NCBI RefSeq assembly: GCF_000022545.1
Contig: NC_012883.1
Location: forward strand, 1,418,276 to 1,482,275
Reading direction: 5' to 3'
Source of the DNA: Thermococcus sibiricus MM 739
GTDB lineage: Archaea > Methanobacteriota_B > Thermococci > Thermococcales > Thermococcaceae
Length of the DNA: 64,000 nucleotides
The translations under genes and the position numbers were made by a program. The notes below the pieces were generated by a model, which worked only from the letters and a program-made list of their open reading frames with translations, did no database searches and was not told the origin of the DNA. The first letter of the stretch is position 1, and each line of letters begins with the position of its first letter. This document shows positions 36,584-44,041 of the stretch, one piece after another.

Positions 36584-37884
36584 AGGAGAAGCCCCTTACC
36601 GCGTTCCTCAGCTCTGAAAAGGCTGCCGAGAAGAAGCCGGAGAAGCCAGCGAAGAAGGGGAAAGTTAAAGGGCCGTGGGAGCTGCCGGAAGGGTGGAGGT
36701 GGGTAAGGCTGGGAGATATTGCCGAATTAAAAGCTGGAGGCACACCTAGTCGTAGAGTTAAAGAATATTGGGAAAATGGAACTATTCCTTGGGTGAAAAT
36801 TTCGGATATTCCGGATTCAGGGCTTGTTGAAAAAACTGAGGAGAAAATAACCGAGCTTGGACTGAAAAATTCAAGTGCAAAACTTCTTTCTCCAGGCACA
36901 ATTCTGTTTTCAATTTTCGCTACTATAAGCAAGGTTGGCATACTAAAGATACCTGCGGCTACTAACCAGGCGATAGTTGGAATTATTCCAAAAATTTCCA
37001 TTGATCGAGGCTATCTCTTTTACTCGCTTAAATACTTCGGACAAGAATTGGTATACCAAGGAAGAGGCGGGGTCCAGGATAATATAAACATGCGTATACT
37101 CTCCAAACTAAAAATCCCCCTTCCGCCCATCGAAGAACAAAAACGCATTGTTGCCAAGCTTGACGAGGTGCACAGGCGCCTTGAGGAGGCAAAGCGCCTT
37201 GCGAGGGAAGCTAGGGAGGAAGCGGAAAGGCTGATGGCCTCAGCGCTCCACGAGGTCTTCTCAAAGGCGGAGGAGAAGGGATGGGAGTGGACAACTATTG
37301 GCAAAGTCTCAAGGGAAATGAAACCCGGATTTGCAAGGAACAAAAAGCACATTAGTAGGGACGGGGTTCCTCATCTGCGTCCCAATAATGTAGATGTCGG
37401 TCGTTTGAATCTAAAAAAGATCGTGAAAGTCACACTTGATGACAAAATTAACATCGAGGAGTACTATTTGAAGAAAGGAGATGTGCTTTTCAATAACACC
37501 AACAGTTTTGAGCTTGTTGGGAGAGCTGCGATAGTTCCTGAAGATTTGAAGTATGGTTATAGCAACCATATAACAAGAATTCGAGTCAAAAAAGAAGTTA
37601 TACTACCAGAATGGCTTACATTGGCGATTAATTACTTGTGGATGCAAGGATATTTTCGGGAAGTTTGTACTAGGTGGGTCGGCCAGGCGGGGGTTAATAT
37701 GAATACCCTAGCGAAAACACGTATTCCCCTCCCGTCCCTCGAAGAACAAAAACGCATCGTCTCATACCTCGACTCAATACAAGAGCGCGCCCAAAAGCTC
37801 GTCAAGCTCTACGAGGAGAGAGAAAAGGAGCTTGAGAAGCTCTTCCCCGCGATACTCGACAAAGCTTTTAGAGGGGAGCTGTGA
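36580..37884 (+). CDS. hsdS: Type I restriction system specificity subunit
   Basis: Recognises the bipartite DNA target for HsdM and HsdR. It has two target recognition domains, each starting near a tryptophan-rich strand (WELPEGWRWVRLGDIAEL near residue 30; GWEWTTIGKVSREM near 225). Each ends with PPIEEQKRIVAKLDEV or PSLEEQKRIVSYLDSI and a long coiled-coil spacer. An unusual Lys/Pro/Ala-rich N-terminal extension of about 25 residues precedes the first domain. The recognition domains are AT-rich, whereas the conserved spacers are GC-rich, as expected from domain swapping. The start ATG overlaps the hsdM stop, and the stop overlaps the next gene's start. Confidence 0.95.
   Translation: MKEKPLTAFLSSEKAAEKKPEKPAKKGKVKGPWELPEGWRWVRLGDIAELKAGGTPSRRVKEYWENGTIPWVKISDIPDSGLVEKTEEKITELGLKNSSAKLLSPGTILFSIFATISKVGILKIPAATNQAIVGIIPKISIDRGYLFYSLKYFGQELVYQGRGGVQDNINMRILSKLKIPLPPIEEQKRIVAKLDEVHRRLEEAKRLAREAREEAERLMASALHEVFSKAEEKGWEWTTIGKVSREMKPGFARNKKHISRDGVPHLRPNNVDVGRLNLKKIVKVTLDDKINIEEYYLKKGDVLFNNTNSFELVGRAAIVPEDLKYGYSNHITRIRVKKEVILPEWLTLAINYLWMQGYFREVCTRWVGQAGVNMNTLAKTRIPLPSLEEQKRIVSYLDSIQERAQKLVKLYEEREKELEKLFPAILDKAFRGEL
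37131..37148 (+). repeat. Direct repeat in hsdS, copy 1
   Basis: CGAAGAACAAAAACGCAT is identical to a second copy 609 bases downstream. The flanking 18 bases on the left are also similar (both CCCC-rich). It encodes EEQKRI after each recognition domain and could mediate recombination. Confidence 0.85.
37740..37757 (+). repeat. Direct repeat in hsdS, copy 2
   Basis: Second identical copy of CGAAGAACAAAAACGCAT, at the end of the second recognition domain. Recombination between the copies would delete or exchange the second domain. Confidence 0.85.
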
Positions 37885-38999
37885 TGAACCCTCATGCCGA
37901 ACCTAAATATGAGGATCCTCTCTTGAGCATTATTGATATTTGGGCTAATAAGGTTATTGAGTCAGAAGATCAATATTCGGAAATAACAAAATTATTTGCC
38001 ATTTTATACAAACAGACTAAGGATACAGAGTCTTATTTTACCACTCGAGTACCTTATCCCGCCAATGAAAGATACGATATGAAAGATATTCTTTACTCTC
38101 TTGTAGTCAAGGATTATTCTCAATTACAAATACATATACCACAGATTCGAAACAATTATTACAAATTACTAGAAAGAAGTCACTTTAGACGTCTCGATAA
38201 GCTTATCGAGTTGCTCAAAGAGGGATTATTCTTTGAGGTGATTATTCGTAAGCGAAATATTGCCCCGTCATTACTTAATGAAGACTTAGTAAATAGAATT
38301 ATTGAAGCATTAGATACTTGGAACCGAAAAGATTACTCTACCATTATAAAACTCTTCAAATCGACATTTTCATCTCAGATAGCCGAAAACCATGAAAATC
38401 TCAATCTCGATGAGTTTGATGAGATTGAATTAGCTCTGTTATCACATTTGTTTTTTGAAAAATATGTAACTTCTGGGGATCACGTAGCTTTGTATAACCA
38501 TTACAAGAGCATTGAAGCGTTAATAAATATGTTAAAAGAGTCCTCAAATATAATAAATGCTCCCAGCGAAAAAACCTTAAGGATGTTATTTAAAATTGCT
38601 ACAATTCTTAATCTAACTGGTTATTCTAACTCTCTATCTCTTCCTAACGAAGAAAGACTAAAATATCTTAACTCAATGCTTGTGTTACCCCCCTTAAGAT
38701 CCATTTTCGAAGAGAAAGTAAAAGATGCCATAAAAATAGGATTTGAAATTAAAAAAATACCCGGTGTAGGGTGGGATCTTGAAAGCCCTGTAAAGATGAA
38801 AATGCCCCTATATCTTGGAATTGTTATTCTAATGATACTGTCCTCAATCCCCATTTTTGTAAATGAAAATATTCTAAGTATCAAGCTATCGTGGAAGTTT
38901 TATGTATTTTATTACACGATATGGGTAATTTTAATGCATAAAACGTTTAGACTATCTGAAGATATTATCAAAGAACTCTGGGGGGATAAACATGAATAA
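37884..38999 (+). CDS. Unknown AT-rich operon protein with C-terminal membrane hairpin
   Basis: I do not recognise a family. The first 310 residues are mainly helical and charged, with no nuclease, NTPase or toxin motif that I can identify. Two hydrophobic helices follow near residues 312-330 (YLGIVILMILSSIPIFV) and 340-358 (FYVFYYTIWVILM), then a short charged tail, so the large N-terminal part should be cytoplasmic and membrane-anchored. The ATG overlaps the hsdS stop (TGATG), and its 3' end overlaps the next gene by 8 bases, so it is coupled to both. Strong AT bias suggests recent transfer. By analogy with membrane effectors of archaeal short Argonaute systems, it may be an effector for the next gene. 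Confidence 0.75.
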   Translation: MNPHAEPKYEDPLLSIIDIWANKVIESEDQYSEITKLFAILYKQTKDTESYFTTRVPYPANERYDMKDILYSLVVKDYSQLQIHIPQIRNNYYKLLERSHFRRLDKLIELLKEGLFFEVIIRKRNIAPSLLNEDLVNRIIEALDTWNRKDYSTIIKLFKSTFSSQIAENHENLNLDEFDEIELALLSHLFFEKYVTSGDHVALYNHYKSIEALINMLKESSNIINAPSEKTLRMLFKIATILNLTGYSNSLSLPNEERLKYLNSMLVLPPLRSIFEEKVKDAIKIGFEIKKIPGVGWDLESPVKMKMPLYLGIVILMILSSIPIFVNENILSIKLSWKFYVFYYTIWVILMHKTFRLSEDIIKELWGDKHE

Positions 39000-40347
39000 T
39001 AAATTTAATACTAGTTTATATATCGCCCATGTGGAGGCAGAGAAATTTCCAAATCTCCACAATCTAAGAGTCTCAATATTCGACACTATAAAACAAAAAG
39101 AAGACCAACTAACCCCAAAAGGTTTTGTGCTTTATGAAAACGAGATGAATGTTAGTTTTTATGAATCATATGTTGGACGAATAATGGTCTCGTACAAAGT
39201 GAATTTCATCCCAAAGGATAGGATCATACTTTTGTCATTTTATCCAAGATCAAGCACCGATAGCCATGACAAAGACCCAAAATACTGGGGAAAATTAAAC
39301 AATCTGAACATAGGTAAAAGAGTGTTAGAGTTCACCGATGTCCTTGGAGATGTATTTGAAGTTGCTATTGAAGATTATGGTGTCTTAAAATTCAAAAGAA
39401 TATTTTATACAAATCACATTGATATCTCTAACTGGAATGTGCTTCTATTTGATAGGATTAGATATCCTCTTGACCAAATACTGAAAAATTGGAGAACAGT
39501 GTATGAACACATACTCGATGATGCTAAAAAAACCAAATATATTTTTGTGCTTTTCTCAAGTATCCCATTTAGTAAAGAGGTAGATCCTAAAACCAAAGAA
39601 TCTGGTATAAAAGCGATTGAGAGTTTAAAACAAGAACTACAGAGACTTGGAGAAGTTCATGGCCCTTATAACCTACTTAATTTCAAATACATCCTCGAGG
39701 GATATCCCAAAGAGACCAAACTGATAGCAATATTCATTGAAAATGACGAAGTAATATCAAGTGTTTATAAGAACTTTAAAAAATATTTGGATATCAAAAA
39801 CATTCCGAGTCAGTTCATATCTATAAATACGGTTAATCAGAAGTTTACATACCCTAAAGTCAAACTAAACTTTCTTTTAGAGACGCTAAGTAAAATCAGG
39901 GATAAGAAACCAATTTCTTTAGAACCCACGCTCAGTGTTTCCTTAATTGACGGTATTCTCTGCCTATCAGATGTGAAAGATGCAAGTAAAATACCCCGAC
40001 AGCGGTTATTTGGAGCACTTTTTATGTATACCTTGTCTAACAAGTATGAAGAAATCCATATTTATGAAGACATAAACTACAGAATTAGTAAAGGAGGACA
40101 TATTGTATTCGAACTAGATAGTTTATCTCGTCTTGCTGAATATGTATCACTCCTTGGTGGACTTGAAAATTTGAAGATTGATATTTTTCTGACACGACCC
40201 TGGAAAGAAGGAGATATTCAAAAATTCATAGAAAAATTATCTGAAAAAGGTTACGACGTAAACCGGGTATATTATATCTCCACACTACGGGCAAGGTCAA
40301 CGGATGAAGCAATATTAAACAATCCACTAAAGCAGAACAACGTATAA
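38992..40347 (+). CDS. Argonaute-like MID-PIWI protein, interrupted by an in-frame stop
   Basis: The 451-codon product looks like a divergent prokaryotic Argonaute. Residues 245-305 resemble a MID domain: IAIFIEND, then Y259-x3-K263, PSQF with Q274, and NFLLETLSKI with K301. This reproduces the Y-K-Q-K set and approximate spacing that binds guide 5'-phosphates in Argonautes. A PIWI-like region begins at PTLSVSLID (about 312), with IHIYED (D360) at the position of the second catalytic Asp. The frame stops at TAA and then continues open for 112 codons with PIWI-like C-terminal sequence. An N-terminal part of about 150 residues is unassigned, and there is no PAZ domain. It overlaps the membrane-protein gene by 8 bases. 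Alternative: another Rossmann-like defence protein. Confidence 0.6.
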   Translation: MNNKFNTSLYIAHVEAEKFPNLHNLRVSIFDTIKQKEDQLTPKGFVLYENEMNVSFYESYVGRIMVSYKVNFIPKDRIILLSFYPRSSTDSHDKDPKYWGKLNNLNIGKRVLEFTDVLGDVFEVAIEDYGVLKFKRIFYTNHIDISNWNVLLFDRIRYPLDQILKNWRTVYEHILDDAKKTKYIFVLFSSIPFSKEVDPKTKESGIKAIESLKQELQRLGEVHGPYNLLNFKYILEGYPKETKLIAIFIENDEVISSVYKNFKKYLDIKNIPSQFISINTVNQKFTYPKVKLNFLLETLSKIRDKKPISLEPTLSVSLIDGILCLSDVKDASKIPRQRLFGALFMYTLSNKYEEIHIYEDINYRISKGGHIVFELDSLSRLAEYVSLLGGLENLKIDIFLTRPWKEGDIQKFIEKLSEKGYDVNRVYYISTLRARSTDEAILNNPLKQNNV

Positions 40348-40686
40348 TATAAGATACCTAACAGTTTCAGATCAGAAATAAATGAGTTTTGGCATTTTTA
40401 CCACATACTAAGTGAACATGTTGCAGTAGTTAGGACAAGTACTCAACTTCGGATATACCCCACTTTATTCAACATTTATTTAGAATTAGTATGGCCAGAA
40501 ACTGCATCTCTTTCAAAAGATGACATAGAAAAAATTATATGGTTCACCAAAAAAAGACTATATCGTTTTCAGGAGTTCTTTGTTACGAAAGTGCCAGAAC
40601 CAATTTGGATTTTTAAAAATCTTAGAAAAATATATTTGGGTGAGATTACAGAGACAGTAAGGATTCCTCTTCGTTTAATGATCTAA
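40348..40686 (+). pseudogene. 3' remainder of the Argonaute-like gene after the TAA
   Basis: The same reading frame as the preceding gene stays open for 112 codons up to TAA at 40684-40686. The translation continues sensibly: SEHVAVVRTSTQLRIYPTLF, then a predicted helix LSKDDIEKIIWFTKKRLYRF and a final VPEPIWIFKNLRKIYLGE. This matches the order of the PIWI C-terminus (GTxxP strand, helix, then R-x-P-x-P-hydrophobic-A helix). Its position just before a GAGGTGA ribosome binding site for the EVE gene shows that the operon was built with this segment as coding sequence. The intact protein would be about 564 residues. Confidence 0.6.
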
Positions 40687-40699
40687 GAGGTGACTTTTC

Positions 40700-41134
40700 A
40701 TGGCATATTGGCTCTGCATTACGAATCGTGACAATTGGAAGGTTATTAAAGAGAAGAACGTCTGGGGTGTGCCGAAGAGGCATAAGAATACAATTGCCAA
40801 AGTTAAGCCCGGCGATAAGCTCCTCATCTATGTGAAACAAGAGCGCAAGGACAAGCAAATTCTTGAGCCGAAGATTGTTGGAATTTTTGAGGTTGTTAGT
40901 GAGCCTTATGAAGACTCAAAGAGGATTTTCAAAAGCCCACCACACAGCAATGAGACTTACCCCTTGAGGGTCAAAATCAAACCCGTGAAACTTGGTGAAG
41001 TTGACTTCAAGCCATTAATTCCAAAGCTGAGGTTCATCACTAACAAAAAGAAGTGGAGCGGCCACTTAATGGGCAAAGCCATGAGAGAAATCCCAGAAGA
41101 GGACTATAAGCTAATCAAGAAACTACTTCGATAA
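40700..41134 (+). CDS. EVE domain protein
   Basis: A 144-residue PUA-like EVE domain, a family thought to read modified bases in DNA or RNA and often found near restriction genes. Family features are [30 protein letters not shown] at the N-terminus (with W-G-V), [13 protein letters not shown] near residue 35, [14 protein letters not shown] near 58 and the C-terminal [27 protein letters not shown] precedes the ATG by 6 bases. It is 13 bases after the end of the interrupted Argonaute-like frame, hence probably in the same operon. Its codon use is less AT-rich than the two genes before it. Confidence 0.9.
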   Translation: MAYWLCITNRDNWKVIKEKNVWGVPKRHKNTIAKVKPGDKLLIYVKQERKDKQILEPKIVGIFEVVSEPYEDSKRIFKSPPHSNETYPLRVKIKPVKLGEVDFKPLIPKLRFITNKKKWSGHLMGKAMREIPEEDYKLIKKLLR

Positions 41135-41310
41135 TCTCTTACGAACCTCAAATGTGAGGGATGGCAAGTAATTAGTAAATTCCCATTTTTTGTTTATGTC
41201 ATGCTCGGAGCAGCCTTTGATTTAACCACTGTAACCTATCCGCCCTAAAAGAGGCTTTCGAAAGAAAAATGTAACTATCGATAAGTTTCTCAGGAGGGTT
41301 TTTCCACAAA

Positions 41311-41321
41311 ATTTATATATT
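41311..41321 (+). promoter_or_regulatory. TATA box of the AAA ATPase gene
   Basis: ATTTATATATT lies about 35-45 bases before the chosen ATG. Transcription would begin inside the palindrome that follows, giving a very short leader. Confidence 0.65.
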
Positions 41322-41324
41322 TAA

Positions 41325-41351
41325 GGACATACCCCATTATGGGGTGTGTCC
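41325..41351. promoter_or_regulatory. Palindromic operator upstream of AAA ATPase
   Basis: A 27-base palindrome with core ACCCCATTATGGGGT flanked by GGACA on the left and TGTCC on the right; 12 of 13 base pairs match. It covers the predicted transcription start, so a bound protein should block initiation. A second copy of the core lies just after the gene. Confidence 0.7.
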
Positions 41352-41355
41352 ACAA

Positions 41356-42444
41356 ATGTTGTTTGATGTACACCCAAAGACATCAATTACTGAGCTTTTT
41401 GGGAGAAGGGCAGAGTACCTTAGCTTCATAGAAGCTGTGGAGAAACGTAGAAATTTCTTCATAATTACCGGTCCTCGTAGAATAGGGAAAACGAGCTTTC
41501 TCTATGCCAGCCTCAATGAGCTTGAAAAAGAATATGGAATCCCATATGCAGTGGTGGATGCAAGGGCCGCAACTTCCATCAACTCCAAGTATCCTCAGAG
41601 AATTATATCTGAGCGGCTCTACAAGGCCCTCGTGAGCAGAGGTTTTGTAGGAGGAGTAGTTTCAAAGATAAAGGGTATAAAAATCGGAGGGATCGAGATA
41701 GAGACTGATGAGCACAACATTGACATAGTGGATATACTCTCAGCAATAAACGAGGGGAACGAGCTGGCCATAATAGCCTTTGATGAGGCTCAATACCTCA
41801 GGTTTTCAAATGAAGATTTAACAAAGCTTTTTGCATGGGTGCTTGACTCCTTACCCAACGTGATTCTTGTTTTCACAGGATCTCAGGTGGGAGTTTTGGA
41901 GAACTTTCTGCGCCTTGAAGATGGAAAGGCCCCTCTCTTTGGTAGATACGAAGTAAGGATAAATCTTCCTAGATTCAACCCTTCCGAGAGTTTAGAGTTC
42001 TTGAGAAGAGGATTTGAAGAGTACAGTATAAGAGTGAACGAGAGAGAGCTGTTACCTGTAGTGAACACTCTAGATGGAGTTCCCGGGTGGTTGGTGCACT
42101 ATGGAGCCCGCAGGATCGATGGACTCACCCACGATGAGGCCATTGAGAGAGTCCTTAATGAGGCCATGAAATATGTAGAAACAGAGTTTGAAGAGCTAGA
42201 CAAGCTATCTCCCAGATACAAGATCATTATGAGAATTGTCGCACGCCTGAGTGAGGGAAGAGGACACGCAAGATGGGATAGAATAAAGAACCTTGCAGAG
42301 GAAGAACTGGAAGAAAACATTGACGAGAAATCTATGAGGAAGTACCTCTCAAAGCTTGTGGATTATGGATTCCTAGAGACCATCGGATACGGAAAGTACC
42401 GGATACCAGATCCCGTTATGTACCGGGTCTTCAGGAGGATGTGA
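41356..42444 (+). CDS. Archaeal AAA ATPase (ATPase domain 2 / DUF234 type)
   Basis: Member of the STAND-like archaeal ATPase family abundant in Thermococcales. Walker A is FIITGPRRIGKTSFL near residue 38, Walker B is LAIIAFDEAQYLRF near 140, sensor 1 is VLVFTGSQVG near 173, and a C-terminal winged helix (about 275-362) includes SMRKYLSKLVDYGFLETIGYGKYRIPD. The ATG is 4 bases after the palindrome. An in-frame GTG 12 bases earlier lies inside it and is less likely. The gene is bracketed by two ACCCCATTATGGGG palindromes, which suggests that the protein or a partner binds them. Cellular role unknown. A defence or mobile-element link is often suspected. Confidence 0.88.
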   Translation: MLFDVHPKTSITELFGRRAEYLSFIEAVEKRRNFFIITGPRRIGKTSFLYASLNELEKEYGIPYAVVDARAATSINSKYPQRIISERLYKALVSRGFVGGVVSKIKGIKIGGIEIETDEHNIDIVDILSAINEGNELAIIAFDEAQYLRFSNEDLTKLFAWVLDSLPNVILVFTGSQVGVLENFLRLEDGKAPLFGRYEVRINLPRFNPSESLEFLRRGFEEYSIRVNERELLPVVNTLDGVPGWLVHYGARRIDGLTHDEAIERVLNEAMKYVETEFEELDKLSPRYKIIMRIVARLSEGRGHARWDRIKNLAEEELEENIDEKSMRKYLSKLVDYGFLETIGYGKYRIPDPVMYRVFRRM

Positions 42445-42455
42445 CAAATCATAAA

Positions 42456-42480
42456 GAGGTACCCCATTATGGGGCCCCTC
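42456..42480. promoter_or_regulatory. Second palindrome downstream of AAA ATPase
   Basis: The same ACCCCATTATGGGG core as upstream of the gene, here with different outer arms GAGG and CCTC that again pair with each other (10 of 12 pairs). It lies in the 50-base gap between two convergent genes, so it may act as terminator, binding site or element boundary. Confidence 0.65.
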
Positions 42481-42494
42481 TAGTAAACCAAGGA

Positions 42495-43682
42495 TCATTT
42501 CCTAAAAACCCTCGCCACCAGCACCAAACCCAGGATAAGCCCGGGGCCGCAGATAGTCCCTGTTTGCTGTGAGGTAGTATCTGATGGTGTGGTGGTTTGA
42601 GAAAGTTCAACTTGACCTGAGGGAAGCTTAAGCTCAAAGGGCTGGCCAACGCACCTAAGCAAAAGTGGATTATCGCTCTCATCATAAGCAATCCATGAGT
42701 ATTTTCCTCCCTTTTCATACCAGCCTATGTGGGAGTTGTAACCTGATTTCCCTTTCTCCGCAACCTCAACGATTGCTTCAATGTCTTCATCGCTTATGTT
42801 TATTATTCCCTTCTCCTTCAACCATTCGAGCTCTACCCTCAGGGCCTCCTTAAAATTGAAGGAATATGGATCAACAACACCCACGGGAGCGTTTGTGGTC
42901 TCGGTTTTAAACTCTATTTCCTCAAAAGCACATGCTATGCCGAGCTCTTCAAAAAGAGCCTTCAAATCGGCTATATCCCCTTCACTTGGCTTCTCTTTTC
43001 CATAATCTGCTATGTAAACTTCGGCAAGCGGGGGCTTAATGACCTTTGAGGGGTCAACCCCGTAATCCTTCAAGCACTTCTCGAAATCCGAATTGGGCTT
43101 CCACGTGCAGAGCCCGTTATAACAGCCACATTGAGTTAACCTCAAGCAATTATACCACTCCCTGTACACACATGGGGTTACGATTTCCTTTGCAACTTCC
43201 TTTGGAGCACAAACTTCTCCAGAACAGCCTCCCGTTGCACAATCTGAATCGCTCTCGCACTCATCACCTTTCCTAGAGCTTATCTGCACAAATAAACTCC
43301 TCTTCCTGAAGGTATAGTCTTCAACATCCCACCCCAGGGCCTTAATCTGCTCCAAACTTTGGTTAGAAATTAACAAAGGTGTTTCAAAAGATGTGTAGGC
43401 ATACTTAGATTCAAAGCTTTTCGCAGGTATTTGTATTCTAACCAACAGAGAAGAATCAACTTCCTTCAAAATAACGGCCACTCTATCATCGTAGTGAGAA
43501 CGATATATTATGCTTCCATTTTCAATTATTACATTTTTAGCGTCCTTCAAGGAGGTTAGATCATGTTGGATGCCCGGTTTGTTTAGACGAACCTCCAAAG
43601 CCAGGGAATCCATCGGGTTATAACATGCACTAACCAGAGGTGCAATCAATAAAAGCAATGCCAAAACAATCACTCGCTTCAT
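42495..43682 (-). CDS. Heavy-Cys/CGP-CTERM surface protein
   Basis: Exported, membrane-anchored protein typical of Thermococcales. It has a signal peptide (KRVIVLALLLLIAPLVSAC), a globular N-domain, and a cysteine-rich segment near residues 137-205 (C-x5-C-x4-C-x3-C, then C-x6-C, C-G-C, C-x9-C). A second domain follows, and after a Thr/Ser/Gln-rich stretch it ends with the CGP-CTERM signal TICGPGLILGLVLVARVFRK. The C-G-P motif with hydrophobic helix and basic end is thought to mark anchoring or processing by a dedicated system. Function of the globular part is unknown. It is convergent with the AAA ATPase gene. Confidence 0.9.
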   Translation of the reverse strand: MKRVIVLALLLLIAPLVSACYNPMDSLALEVRLNKPGIQHDLTSLKDAKNVIIENGSIIYRSHYDDRVAVILKEVDSSLLVRIQIPAKSFESKYAYTSFETPLLISNQSLEQIKALGWDVEDYTFRKRSLFVQISSRKGDECESDSDCATGGCSGEVCAPKEVAKEIVTPCVYREWYNCLRLTQCGCYNGLCTWKPNSDFEKCLKDYGVDPSKVIKPPLAEVYIADYGKEKPSEGDIADLKALFEELGIACAFEEIEFKTETTNAPVGVVDPYSFNFKEALRVELEWLKEKGIINISDEDIEAIVEVAEKGKSGYNSHIGWYEKGGKYSWIAYDESDNPLLLRCVGQPFELKLPSGQVELSQTTTPSDTTSQQTGTICGPGLILGLVLVARVFRK

Positions 43683-43752
43683 GTTATCATCCCTCTACTA
43701 ATTTTTGCTTCAAAGTATATACCTCTATCGAAAGGTTCAAGGTGAGTTGAAG

Positions 43753-44013
43753 CTATCCTCCCGCCGCAACAGGCATTATTACAATCTTATCCATGTCCTT
43801 GAGTTTGGCTTTAACTCCACCAAGAAACTCCGCTGAACGGCCGTTTATTAAAATAACAATGTTCCGCTTATCCCACTCTATTTTGATCTTTCTTTCAAGC
43901 TCTAACTTTTTTAAAAGATCACCTAACGTAGAGTTTTCTTCCAGAAAAACCCAGAATTCTAGCCTTTCTATACCCTCTGCTACCTGAGCTATCAGCTTAA
44001 CGAACACCTTCAT
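43753..44013 (-). CDS. MoaD/ThiS-like ubiquitin-fold protein
   Basis: An 86-residue beta-grasp protein ending in Ala-Ala-Gly-Gly, the C-terminus needed for adenylation and thiocarboxylation by MoeB-type enzymes. Such proteins donate sulfur to molybdopterin dithiolene, the ligand of tungsten in AORs. The internal ATG (MKVFVKLIAQ) is chosen because GGTGAG stands just upstream and the longer frame would overlap the AOR gene with unconserved residues. It follows the AOR gene by 28 bases on the same strand. This pairing supports a role in tungstopterin supply for that enzyme. Confidence 0.9.
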   Translation of the reverse strand: MKVFVKLIAQVAEGIERLEFWVFLEENSTLGDLLKKLELERKIKIEWDKRNIVILINGRSAEFLGGVKAKLKDMDKIVIMPVAAGG

Positions 44014-44041
44014 TCTCTCACCCAAAAAATTTAAAAGAGGA

